Position numbers and translations under genes: made by a program. Positions 7,098 to 13,502 of a DNA stretch of 13,502 nt are shown one piece after another. The stretch is taken from positions 1-13,502 of the forward strand of contig DATDRQ010000191.1 in NCBI GenBank assembly GCA_035291645.1. The letters are read 5' to 3'. The notes beneath the pieces were generated by a model. It made no database searches and had not been told where the DNA came from. It saw only the letters and a program-made list of their open reading frames with translations. Source of the stretch: DATDRQ01 sp035291645. GTDB taxonomy: Bacteria; Chloroflexota; Anaerolineae; Anaerolineales; UBA4823. The stretch's first letter is position 1; every line of letters starts with the position of its first letter.

Positions 7098-8708
7098 ATG
7101 AAACCACTCCGCACCGTCCTGCTCCTCGCGACGATCTTATCAGTCCTGATTGGCGGTTTGCTGGCGCCCGTGCAGATCCAACCTGCGATCGCCCAGGGAG
7201 AGGCAACTCCATTGGTAACACCGGAAACCCCTTCCCCGGAGCCTCCAACTCAGACGCCGACCCTCGAGCCACCGGCCCAGGAAACCGATACTCCCGAGCC
7301 GACCGAGACGAATACCTTGCAGCCCACCCAGGATGATTTCCGGCGCCCGCTGGTCGTCGTGCGCGGCTACTCGGCGAGCACTTCCAACATCCTGCCCGGC
7401 AGCGTCTTCGATCTGGAGGTCCGCCTGGCCAACGAAGGCCAGGAGACGGCTAAAAACATCGTCGCCACCTTTGCCAGTGGCGACTTCTTCCCCACCCAGA
7501 CTGGCGGCGTCGTGGCTGTGACAGACCTGCCCGCCGGGGACAAACACAAGATCGTCCAACCGCTCAAGGCAAATAACGACCTGTGGGGCAAGACGGTCGC
7601 TTCCCAGACGGTGACCATCACCTATACCAACCCGGACGGCATCTCTTACCAGGAGACTTTCACCATCACCTTCCCGATCGCCTGGGAACGCATCGTCGGG
7701 CAGGCCACCGCCACGCTCACCCCGACTGCCTCGCCGACCCCCAGCCTGCGGCCCCAGCTGGTCATCCCAAATTACACCATCGATCCGGTCACCCTCGAAC
7801 CCGGAGGCGCCTTCTCGTTAGAGGTGAACGTCCAGAACCTGGGCCAGACCGGCGCCAAGCAGGTCACCATGATCCTGGGCGGCGGCGCTCCTGCTTCCGG
7901 CGAAAGCCCGGATGGCACGCAACCTGCCCCCGGCGGCATTTCGGGCGGCAGCGCCGACCTGACCAACTTCGCCCCGCTCGGCTCTTCCAACGTCCAATCC
8001 CTGGGCGACCTGCCCGCCGGCAGTTCGTTGACCGTCCGGCAGGAGCTGATCGTGAACGTCTCCACCCAGCCGGGCGCCTACCCGCTCAAGATCACCTTCA
8101 CCTACATCGATGACAAGAACATCCGCTACACCGACGACCAGGTCATCACCCTGCTGGTCTACGCACCGCCCAAGATCGAGATCTCGTTTTACCGCACTCC
8201 AGATCCCCTCTTCACGGGGCAACCGGGTATGCTCCCGATCCAGATCGTGAACCTGGGACGCAAATCCATCCTGCTCGGGAATATGGAAGTCACCGGCGAA
8301 GGAGCGGACTTCACCAATAACGTGATCCTGGTCGGCAACCTGGAGGCGGGCAACTACTACACCCTGGACGCCACCGCGATCCCCTTCCAGGCCGGGCCGC
8401 TGGCCCTGCAGGTGAGCGTCAACTTCACCGACGACTTCAACCAGGCTCAGGAGATCGTGCAGACCTTGAATGTGGAAGTGATGGAGACGCCTCCGATGGA
8501 GCCCGGATCGGAAGGGATCCCAGGCGAGGGCGGCTTCCCCGGTGAAGGCATGCCACCCGCCGGGCCGGAGACCCTCTGGCAGAAAATCGGCCGGTTCATT
8601 CGAGGCCTGCTAGGGCTGGACAGCGGTCAGACGCAACCACCGCTTGAAGGGCCGCCTCCCGGTGTAGAAGAAGTGCCGGCGGGTGGCGTTCCGTTGAAAG
8701 GACCCTAG
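7098..8708 (+). CDS. Exported protein with three NEW3/CARDB-like Ig domains
   Basis: The 536-residue product starts with a Sec signal peptide (hydrophobic 6-23, possible cleavage after AIA at 30-32). A Thr/Pro/Glu-rich linker (34-80) follows. Three beta-rich segments come next at roughly 84-197, 218-352 and 359-468, with phrases such as ILPGSVFDLEVRLANEGQ and LEPGGAFSLEVNVQNLGQ. These phrases, where a protein states its loading onto an Ig-like strand pair, are typical of NEW3 and CARDB domains. A second Thr/Pro linker (about 202-216) separates domains 1 and 2. The Gly/Pro/Glu-rich tail holds a short amphipathic segment (WQKIGRFIRGLLGL, about 493-506) too short for a confident membrane anchor. 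AGGA 7 nt before the ATG supports the start. It sits between the ATPase and permease genes, the place of a MacA-type adaptor, so it is probably the extracytoplasmic partner of this transporter. Substrate unknown. Confidence 0.8.
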   Translation: MKPLRTVLLLATILSVLIGGLLAPVQIQPAIAQGEATPLVTPETPSPEPPTQTPTLEPPAQETDTPEPTETNTLQPTQDDFRRPLVVVRGYSASTSNILPGSVFDLEVRLANEGQETAKNIVATFASGDFFPTQTGGVVAVTDLPAGDKHKIVQPLKANNDLWGKTVASQTVTITYTNPDGISYQETFTITFPIAWERIVGQATATLTPTASPTPSLRPQLVIPNYTIDPVTLEPGGAFSLEVNVQNLGQTGAKQVTMILGGGAPASGESPDGTQPAPGGISGGSADLTNFAPLGSSNVQSLGDLPAGSSLTVRQELIVNVSTQPGAYPLKITFTYIDDKNIRYTDDQVITLLVYAPPKIEISFYRTPDPLFTGQPGMLPIQIVNLGRKSILLGNMEVTGEGADFTNNVILVGNLEAGNYYTLDATAIPFQAGPLALQVSVNFTDDFNQAQEIVQTLNVEVMETPPMEPGSEGIPGEGGFPGEGMPPAGPETLWQKIGRFIRGLLGLDSGQTQPPLEGPPPGVEEVPAGGVPLKGP

Positions 8709-8714
8709 CCCCAC

Positions 8715-10046
8715 ATGCGCTTCTTCGACCTGGTAGCCCTGATCGCCGATAACCTGGGCCGGCGTAAGGCGCGCGTGGCGCTGACCGCCATCGGCGTGGT
8801 GATCGGCACGGCCGCGGTTGTCGTGCTGGTCTCCCTGGCGCTGGGTCTGCAGAAAAGCGCCAACGCCAGCATGATGGGGATCGGCGATCTGACCATCGTG
8901 ATGGTCGAGCCGAACTACGGAGAAGGCGGCCCGGGGCCGATGATGGTTGAAGTAGCCCCCGGCGGGCAGGCAGCACCGCCGCCCTCCGTCAAACTGATCA
9001 CCGATGATTCCCTGGAAGAGCTGGCTGCCCTGCCGGGTGTTTCCCAGGTCGTGCCGCGCGAGTGGATGCAGGCGGGCGGTACGCTCACCTACGAACGCCT
9101 GGAGACCTACCCGGGGATCACCGGGCTGGGCGTTGAGGATCTCTCGGAGATCGGCCTGCAAGCCCAATCTGGCTCCCTGGCCCTGGAGCGGGGGGCGCTG
9201 GTGATCGGGTCTAATATTCCCTCCAGCTTCTACAACCCGCGCCCGCGTCCGGGCGAGGAAATGCCTGAACCTCCGGATCTGGTCGGTCAGACAGTGAAAT
9301 TAACCTTGATGAAATGGGATGCCGAAGGGAATGAGACCCGCAAGACCGTCCCGGTGCGAGTAGCTGGCCAGATCGCTCCCTCCGGACCCGATTCGGATTA
9401 CAACATGTTCATGTCCCTGGAGGATGTGACCGCCTATAACGAGTGGGCCATGGGGAGGCGCGTCAACCGCAGCCGCGACGGTTACCCCAACGCCATGGTC
9501 AAGGTGGAGAAGCTGGACGATGTACTCGATACCGCCGACCAGATCCGGACGCTCGGCTACCGGGCTTACACCCAGTACCAGTACGTCCAGGCCTCCAACA
9601 GCTTTTACCTGATCCTGCAGGTGATCTTCGGCGGGGTCGGCGCCATCTCGTTGCTGGTGGCGGCGATCGGCATCGCCAACACGATGACCATGGCCATCCT
9701 GGAGCGCACCCGGGAGATCGGTTTGATGAAAGCGATTGGCGCTACCAACCGGGACGTGCTCAGCGTGTTCCTGGGGGAAGCCGCCGGTATAGGCTTTATC
9801 GGTGGCCTGGGTGGGATCATCGTCGGGTGGACCGCCGGGCAGATCATCAACGTCGTCGTGCTGGCCTACATGGCGCGCCAGTCCGTCCAGACCGGCGCGC
9901 CGCCCCCGACCCAGGCGGTCTTCACCCCGCTGTGGCTGCCGGTTTTCACTCTGGCCTTTGCCGTCCTGATCGGTCTGGTATCCGGGCTATACCCCGCCCT
10001 GCGGGCGGCCAACATGATCCCGGTCACAGCCTTGAAATACGAGTAG
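8715..10046 (+). CDS. MacB/FtsX-type ABC transporter permease
   Basis: The 443-residue product has the four-helix layout of the MacB family. TM1 is at about 22-43 (VALTAIGVVIGTAAVVVLV), followed by a large extracytoplasmic domain (about 50-290). TM2 to TM4 lie near 297-325, 352-382 and 406-430. The cytoplasmic loop ERTREIGLMKAIGATNRDV (about residue 330-348) is the family's hallmark, as is the ending SGLYPALRAANMIPVTALKYE. Such permeases do not form a classical channel; in MacB, ATP hydrolysis moves the outer domain. The extracytoplasmic part has a Gly/Pro-rich insert near 68-90. It starts 6 nt after the Ig-like protein gene and has only a distant purine site (AAAGGA, 12 nt upstream), which points to coupling. 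Its partner ATPase is the 6358 gene. Confidence 0.92.
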   Translation: MRFFDLVALIADNLGRRKARVALTAIGVVIGTAAVVVLVSLALGLQKSANASMMGIGDLTIVMVEPNYGEGGPGPMMVEVAPGGQAAPPPSVKLITDDSLEELAALPGVSQVVPREWMQAGGTLTYERLETYPGITGLGVEDLSEIGLQAQSGSLALERGALVIGSNIPSSFYNPRPRPGEEMPEPPDLVGQTVKLTLMKWDAEGNETRKTVPVRVAGQIAPSGPDSDYNMFMSLEDVTAYNEWAMGRRVNRSRDGYPNAMVKVEKLDDVLDTADQIRTLGYRAYTQYQYVQASNSFYLILQVIFGGVGAISLLVAAIGIANTMTMAILERTREIGLMKAIGATNRDVLSVFLGEAAGIGFIGGLGGIIVGWTAGQIINVVVLAYMARQSVQTGAPPPTQAVFTPLWLPVFTLAFAVLIGLVSGLYPALRAANMIPVTALKYE

Positions 10047-10084
10047 GGGAAACTGGTAGCTCAGCCGCCTGCCGCTAGTATTTA

Positions 10085-10140
10085 AGCAAAAAAGCCCCAT
10101 CCTGACCGGACTCGCATCAGGATGGGGCGCATCATTTTTA
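10085..10140. terminator. Bidirectional intrinsic terminator between convergent operons
   Basis: GCCCCATCCTGA (10094-10105) and TCAGGATGGGGC (10117-10128) form a perfect 12-bp stem around an 11-nt loop. On the - strand it is followed at once by six T (10093-10088) just beyond the stop of wzt. On the + strand it is followed by GCATCATTTTTA after the permease. The - strand function looks stronger because its T-run directly abuts the stem. Confidence 0.9.
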
Positions 10141-10147
10141 TCTACCT

Positions 10148-11404
10148 TCATGACCGGGGGACCGGCTCGACCAGCTCCCAGCGGTGCGGAGGCCTGAGCA
10201 CGCCCTTCTCCCCCGGCGAGGGGCGCACCGTCAGCGGGTATACCCGCCAGTGATAATCGTAGGCGTAGGCCCAATCTTTCTGGTAAACGCCGACATCCAC
10301 GTAATACTCCCCCCCGGCCAGGTCCAGCCGTTCGAAATCGAGCGCGATCACTCCCTGCCCGTGCAGGGCGGGCAAAGCCAGCCCGGCAGAGGCGGTGCTT
10401 GTATCGAAGCATACCAGCCCATCGGCGCGGGTCAGGCTGACGCCGAAGATCGGTGAGGGCACCGGCTGGGGGGCGGTGTAGGCGATCTCGATGCGCAGCC
10501 CCTGGCCGCTGTCTATCTGCGCTCGCGGGTTACCCCCAGCCGATTGCAGGCTGACCCGCTCGATCTGCATTTCCTGCGATCCGAGGCGGTTTTCATTCAG
10601 GCGCAGCTCGGTCCCGTCCGGTGAAGTCGCAACGCGGCGATCCGAGGGAGTTCGGCGCTGGGTCTCGGCGCGCATCTCGGTCACGTATGCCTGGGCTACC
10701 ACAACCGCCGGGCCGCTGGCTGCCACCCGACCGCGCCGCAACCACAGTGCCTCGTCGCAAAGCTGCTCCACCAGCGAGATATCGTGGGTCACAAGAAGAA
10801 TGGCGCAGCCCTCCTGCTTGAATTGGGCGATCCGGTCCAGGCACTTGCGCTGGAAAGCCAGGTCACCCACAGCCAGCACTTCGTCGATCAGCAGGATGTC
10901 TGGCTGGATGTGCACGGCGATGGCAAAAGCCAGCCGCATCTGCATCCCGGTGCTATAGGTGCGCAGTGGTCTGTCGATGAAGGATTCCAGCTCGGCGAAG
11001 GAGACGATCGCTTCGAACTGGCGGGCGACCTCCTGGCGCGTCAAACCCGAGATAATGCCGTTGATGTAGACATTTTCACGCCCGGTCAGGTCGGGGTGAA
11101 AACCAGCCCCCAGGTCGATCAGCGCCCCGATGCGCCCGCGCACCTCCAGGCTGCCCTGGTCCGGTTCGCCAACGCCGCCAGCTAAGCGCAGCAGGGTGGA
11201 TTTCCCCGCTCCGTTCGGCCCGATCACACCCATCATCCGGCCCGGTTCCAGCTCGAAACTGACGTCCCGCAGCGCCCAGAACGTCTCGCCCGCCCGCAGG
11301 CCGCGCAGGCCGTGCAATACCGCCTCCTGGAACGTCCTCGCCCGGTCCTTCGAATACGTCCGGTAACGCTTGCCCAGGCCGCGCGCCTGGATAGCTGCGG
11401 TCAC
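10148..11404 (-). CDS. wzt: Polysaccharide-export ABC transporter ATPase Wzt, with glycan-recognition domain
   Basis: Wzt is the ATPase of the two-component exporter that moves undecaprenyl-linked O-antigen-like glycans or teichoic acids across the cytoplasmic membrane. The 418-residue product has an ATPase domain with Walker A 62-70 (GPNGAGKST) and the LGAGFHPDLTGRENVYING block (98-116). The signature is YSTGMQMRLAFA (150-161), with Walker B around ILLIDE (170-175) and switch His207 (VTHD). YSTGM in place of LSGGQ is normal for this family. After a polar linker (about 235-270), a C-terminal domain of about 150 residues resembles the Wzt carbohydrate-binding domain. It recognises the capped end of the glycan in known systems. 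The start is GTG with a strong GGAGG 9 nt upstream, inside the end of wzm; stop and start are separated by 1 nt. Confidence 0.92.
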   Translation of the reverse strand: MTAAIQARGLGKRYRTYSKDRARTFQEAVLHGLRGLRAGETFWALRDVSFELEPGRMMGVIGPNGAGKSTLLRLAGGVGEPDQGSLEVRGRIGALIDLGAGFHPDLTGRENVYINGIISGLTRQEVARQFEAIVSFAELESFIDRPLRTYSTGMQMRLAFAIAVHIQPDILLIDEVLAVGDLAFQRKCLDRIAQFKQEGCAILLVTHDISLVEQLCDEALWLRRGRVAASGPAVVVAQAYVTEMRAETQRRTPSDRRVATSPDGTELRLNENRLGSQEMQIERVSLQSAGGNPRAQIDSGQGLRIEIAYTAPQPVPSPIFGVSLTRADGLVCFDTSTASAGLALPALHGQGVIALDFERLDLAGGEYYVDVGVYQKDWAYAYDYHWRVYPLTVRPSPGEKGVLRPPHRWELVEPVPRS

Positions 11405-11405
11405 T

Positions 11406-12197
11406 TTACAGCTCCTCCGCGAAAGTCCGGCTCGAGCGCCGGAAGATGCCGTAGCCGGCCAACAGCAGCCCGATAGCGACCAATCCCAGGATCAAAATCC
11501 CGCCCCACTCGGGGAATTGGCCGTCCAACAGGATCTGCCGGTAGGAGTCGATCAGGACTGCCATCGGGTTGAGATGGTAAAGGGTCTGGTATTGGGCCGG
11601 GATGGAGCTGGAATCATAGAAAACGGGCGAGAGATAAAATCCGAGCAGCAGCAGGACGCCCAACAGGTACTGCGTATCCCGAAAGGTGACGTGCATCGTC
11701 GCCACCAGGTAAACCAGGCTCAAGGTCAGGATGAATTGCACGGCGAAGACCAGCGGGAGCGCCAGGATCGCGCCACTTAACGGAATGCGCGCCAGGATCA
11801 GGAACAGGAAAAGAACCGGCAAGGCCAGCAGGAAATGGATGAAATTCGCCGAAACGGTGACTAACGGCAGGATCGCCTCTGGGAAGCCGGGGCGCTTGAT
11901 CAGATCGCGGTTATCCACGATGGCGCCGGTGCCGTTGATCAGCGAGGATTGGAACCAGGACCAGGCCAGCAGACCGACAAACAGGAAAGATGGATAATTC
12001 GGGATGTTGAGCGGGAGGATTCTCGAAAAGACAAAGTTCAACACCAGCAGCTGGGCCAGCGGGTTGAGCAGCGTCCAGGCCAGCCCCAGCACCGAGCGCC
12101 GGTAGCGCAGCTTCATATCCCGCGCCACCAGCTCACGCAGCAGGTCGCGTAAGTAAACCGGACTCCAGGCAGCCGAGGTAAACGTGGGCAGGTTCAT
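11406..12197 (-). CDS. wzm: Polysaccharide-export ABC transporter permease Wzm
   Basis: Wzm forms the dimeric channel through which the lipid-linked glycan leaves the cell. The 263-residue product has about six transmembrane segments and the features of ABC-2 polysaccharide exporters. The N-terminal amphipathic region LRELVARDMKLRYRRSVLGLAW leads into NPLAQLLVLNFVFSRI. Near the end is HLNPMAVLIDSYRQILLDG, a stretch conserved in this family. Length is the usual one. The start ATG at 12197 has no clear Shine-Dalgarno, but a TATAAT lies just upstream, so the 5' leader is probably very short. The gene is directly followed by wzt, with the wzt ribosome site inside its last codons, so the two are translationally linked. 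Confidence 0.93.
   Translation of the reverse strand: MNLPTFTSAAWSPVYLRDLLRELVARDMKLRYRRSVLGLAWTLLNPLAQLLVLNFVFSRILPLNIPNYPSFLFVGLLAWSWFQSSLINGTGAIVDNRDLIKRPGFPEAILPLVTVSANFIHFLLALPVLFLFLILARIPLSGAILALPLVFAVQFILTLSLVYLVATMHVTFRDTQYLLGVLLLLGFYLSPVFYDSSSIPAQYQTLYHLNPMAVLIDSYRQILLDGQFPEWGGILILGLVAIGLLLAGYGIFRRSSRTFAEEL
11414..11418 (-). promoter_or_regulatory. Shine-Dalgarno site of wzt, inside the end of wzm
   Basis: On the - strand GGAGG precedes the GTG start of wzt by 9 nt. It overlaps the last Glu codons of wzm, which favours coupled translation and supports the GTG as the real start. Confidence 0.7.
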
Positions 12198-12222
12198 GTT
12201 CTAGGGTAAACCAGGCAGGAGA

Positions 12223-12228
12223 ATTATA
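12223..12228 (-). promoter_or_regulatory. Candidate -10 box for wzm-wzt
   Basis: On the - strand a perfect TATAAT lies 25 nt before the wzm ATG; the predicted start would be near 12216, a leader of about 19 nt. A convincing -35 at 16-18 bp is absent (a TTGCCG is 20 bp away). The 12198-12298 gap holds no other feature I can support, and no T-run terminator for the upstream glycosyltransferase. Confidence 0.4.
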
Positions 12229-12298
12229 CCGTTACCACTTCGTTGAGCCGGCAATCCGCCAGTTCATTTCAAACTGACCCGCCAGTGTGAGGGAAGGT

Positions 12299-13502
12299 TT
12301 ACCGCAAGCGGTAGAGGATAAAGCGGTCATCCTCGTATACCTTTTCATACCTTTCCGCGATCATATCCTGTCCCGCAATAGCCAACCCATCCAGCGCACC
12401 CAGCTCGATCTGGCGTTTATCGAACAGCAGGTGCGACACATTCAAGCGATCCAATTCCTCAAGGGCCTGATCCTCCTCGCCTGTCTGCGCTCCCCAGGTA
12501 GCATCCTGAGCCAGCTGAGCATCGCCGCTGATCCTTTGCCGCTGGCTGTAGAACTGGTCGCCGCCGCTGAAAGTCAGCACGCGAGCTTCGGCAGGCAGTT
12601 CGGCGTTGATATATCGCCATACCCGGTAAGAAGGGACTTTCTGCTCGAGGAAGGACTGGCGCGAAACCTGCCCAATGACCACTCCAACCGGCACGGTGTG
12701 CACGACGTGGGTCAGCCAGCCATCCCAGACTACCCGGTCGCCCTCGTGCAAGGAGGTGAACGGGGGCAAATTCAGCAGGAGCAGGCAGGCCAGGCCAGCT
12801 GAGACCAGCCGGTTCGTCCGCTGGGTCGTGGAAAGCCGGTCCAGGCCCCTGTGAAAACCCTCCGCCCCCAGGACAGCCAGCAGCGGGACGATCGGCACCA
12901 GGAAACGCATCTGGAAACTGCTCAACGGGGAGGCCCACAGGAGAATGTAAGCCAGCACCAGGCCGGACATCCAGGTAACCGGTTGGGTCCGGCGCCCAAG
13001 GACCAGCAAAGGCAGCAGCACCAGGTAGAGCGGGCCAAGCGTCCCGCCAAACTGGGCGGCGTGGACGGTCATGTTCCAGGGCAGCAGCAGGCTGTTCCAC
13101 AAAGTGCGCGGGGTGCCGAAATGATCCTTGAATGCAGCCAACTGCCGCTCCACAGCCGGCGTCCAGCGCTCCGGGGGGAATGCGCCAAAGACGGCGTACA
13201 GGTCAGGGAAAAACGGGTTGCCCGAGGCCAGGTAACTGCGCAGGTACCATGGGAGCGGGATCAGCAGGCTCAGCCCGGCAAGGGCGACAGCCGGCCAGGC
13301 TGCCCGCCAGGTGCGGCCTTCCCGCCACAAATACAGGGCCAGGGCGGCCATGGCCGACGCCCAGATCAACAGCGCCAGGTGCTTGATCGCCAGCGCCAAT
13401 CCGAACTGGGCAGCAGCCAGGACCAGCCACTGCCAGCTGCGTTCTTCGAGATAAGCCAACAGGGCGTACACGGCCAATCCCAGGAACAACGCCAGGGCCA
13501 GG
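12299..13502 (-). CDS. GT-C/GT39-like membrane glycosyltransferase (5' truncated)
   Basis: The frame is open to the right edge and ends with TAA at 12299-12301, so about 400 C-terminal residues are visible. It is rich in membrane segments in its first two thirds, with phrases such as PLPWYLRSYLASGNPFFPDLY. In lipid-carrier-dependent GT-C enzymes (GT39/ArnT-like), this type of WYLRNYLxTGNPxxP segment follows a central membrane helix. MRFLVPIVPLLAVLGAEGF is also typical. The last third, after the final helix, is a soluble domain with a YINAELPAEARVLTF stretch. Such enzymes use polyprenyl-phosphate sugars outside the membrane; the catalytic acidic residues expected near the N-terminus lie beyond the window, so activity cannot be judged. 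The TTG at 13489 is not a credible start, because the frame continues upstream with the hydrophobic residues LALAL. It neighbours wzm-wzt and fits a surface-glycan locus. Confidence 0.75.
   Translation of the reverse strand, partial: LALALFLGLAVYALLAYLEERSWQWLVLAAAQFGLALAIKHLALLIWASAMAALALYLWREGRTWRAAWPAVALAGLSLLIPLPWYLRSYLASGNPFFPDLYAVFGAFPPERWTPAVERQLAAFKDHFGTPRTLWNSLLLPWNMTVHAAQFGGTLGPLYLVLLPLLVLGRRTQPVTWMSGLVLAYILLWASPLSSFQMRFLVPIVPLLAVLGAEGFHRGLDRLSTTQRTNRLVSAGLACLLLLNLPPFTSLHEGDRVVWDGWLTHVVHTVPVGVVIGQVSRQSFLEQKVPSYRVWRYINAELPAEARVLTFSGGDQFYSQRQRISGDAQLAQDATWGAQTGEEDQALEELDRLNVSHLLFDKRQIELGALDGLAIAGQDMIAERYEKVYEDDRFILYRLR

Noticed and set aside
8610..9167. 185-codon - strand frame across the Ig-protein/permease junction
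   Set aside because: It is antisense to two well-supported genes, with no recognisable motif or ribosome site; high-GC DNA often yields such frames.
9443..10078. Long alternative + strand frame of 211 codons overlapping the permease gene
   Set aside because: It is an overlapping frame of the MacB-type permease with Arg/Gly/Pro-rich composition typical of GC-rich shadow frames; the permease frame has clear family motifs.
12299..12312. Small inverted repeat TACCGC/GCGGTA at the end of the glycosyltransferase gene as terminator
   Set aside because: It leaves at most a 4-nt loop with a 5-bp stem, includes the last codons and has no T-run after it.
12459..13100. 213-codon - strand frame inside the glycosyltransferase gene
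   Set aside because: It is out of frame with the membrane glycosyltransferase, is rich in Pro, Ala, Gly and Arg, and lacks membrane segments or motifs.
13487..13489. TTG as the start of the glycosyltransferase
   Set aside because: The frame continues to the window edge with hydrophobic residues, and about 400 residues is short for this family, so the gene is truncated by the edge.
1..13502. CRISPR array, tRNA or rRNA gene, insertion sequence or phage gene
   Set aside because: I found no regularly spaced repeats, no tRNA-like cloverleaf, no rRNA sequence, no transposase-like protein and no terminal inverted repeats with target duplications.

Overview
The window is GC-rich bacterial DNA with ordinary bacterial gene structure and no sign of phage, transposon or CRISPR. 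Several traits suggest Chloroflexota, probably Anaerolineae: Ser/Thr/Pro-rich linkers in exported proteins, a short two-domain S1 protein, and a MacB-type transporter paired with a NEW3/CARDB-like exported protein instead of a MacA adaptor. The pth-mfd gene order is also typical of Gram-positive-like lineages. This placement is an inference from gene content, not from a phylogeny.

Positions 1-5400 hold housekeeping genes on the + strand. The first 150 bases are the tail of a membrane-anchored protein. Next come peptidyl-tRNA hydrolase (pth, TTG start) and the full-length transcription-repair coupling factor mfd. A near-consensus sigma70-type promoter at 4328-4356 then drives a gene for a two-S1-domain RNA-binding protein. 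Its leader of about 200 nt contains two long, directly abutting stem-loops and a third, smaller one before the ribosome binding site. A strong intrinsic terminator at 5361-5391 closes this unit.

Positions 5400-10130 form a + strand cluster of four genes with short gaps (6 to 14 nt). They encode a Yip1-like membrane protein, a LolD/MacB-class ABC ATPase, a secreted or envelope protein with three predicted Ig-like (NEW3/CARDB-like) domains, and a MacB/FtsX-type permease. Together they look like a mechanotransmission-type ABC system whose extracytoplasmic partner is an Ig-like protein, in keeping with a cell envelope lacking a classical outer membrane.

Positions 10094-13502 carry the opposite strand. 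A hairpin with a T-tract on both sides (10085-10140) serves as terminator for both converging units. The - strand then holds wzt (polysaccharide-export ATPase with a C-terminal glycan-recognition domain), wzm (its permease, 1 nt from wzt) and, further upstream, the C-terminal part of a GT-C/GT39-like membrane glycosyltransferase. This is part of a surface polysaccharide assembly and export locus that continues beyond the right edge.

Most of the window is ordinary. The best candidate for something undescribed is the structured leader of the S1-domain gene. The second is the Ig-like protein in the MacA position of the MacB-type operon.
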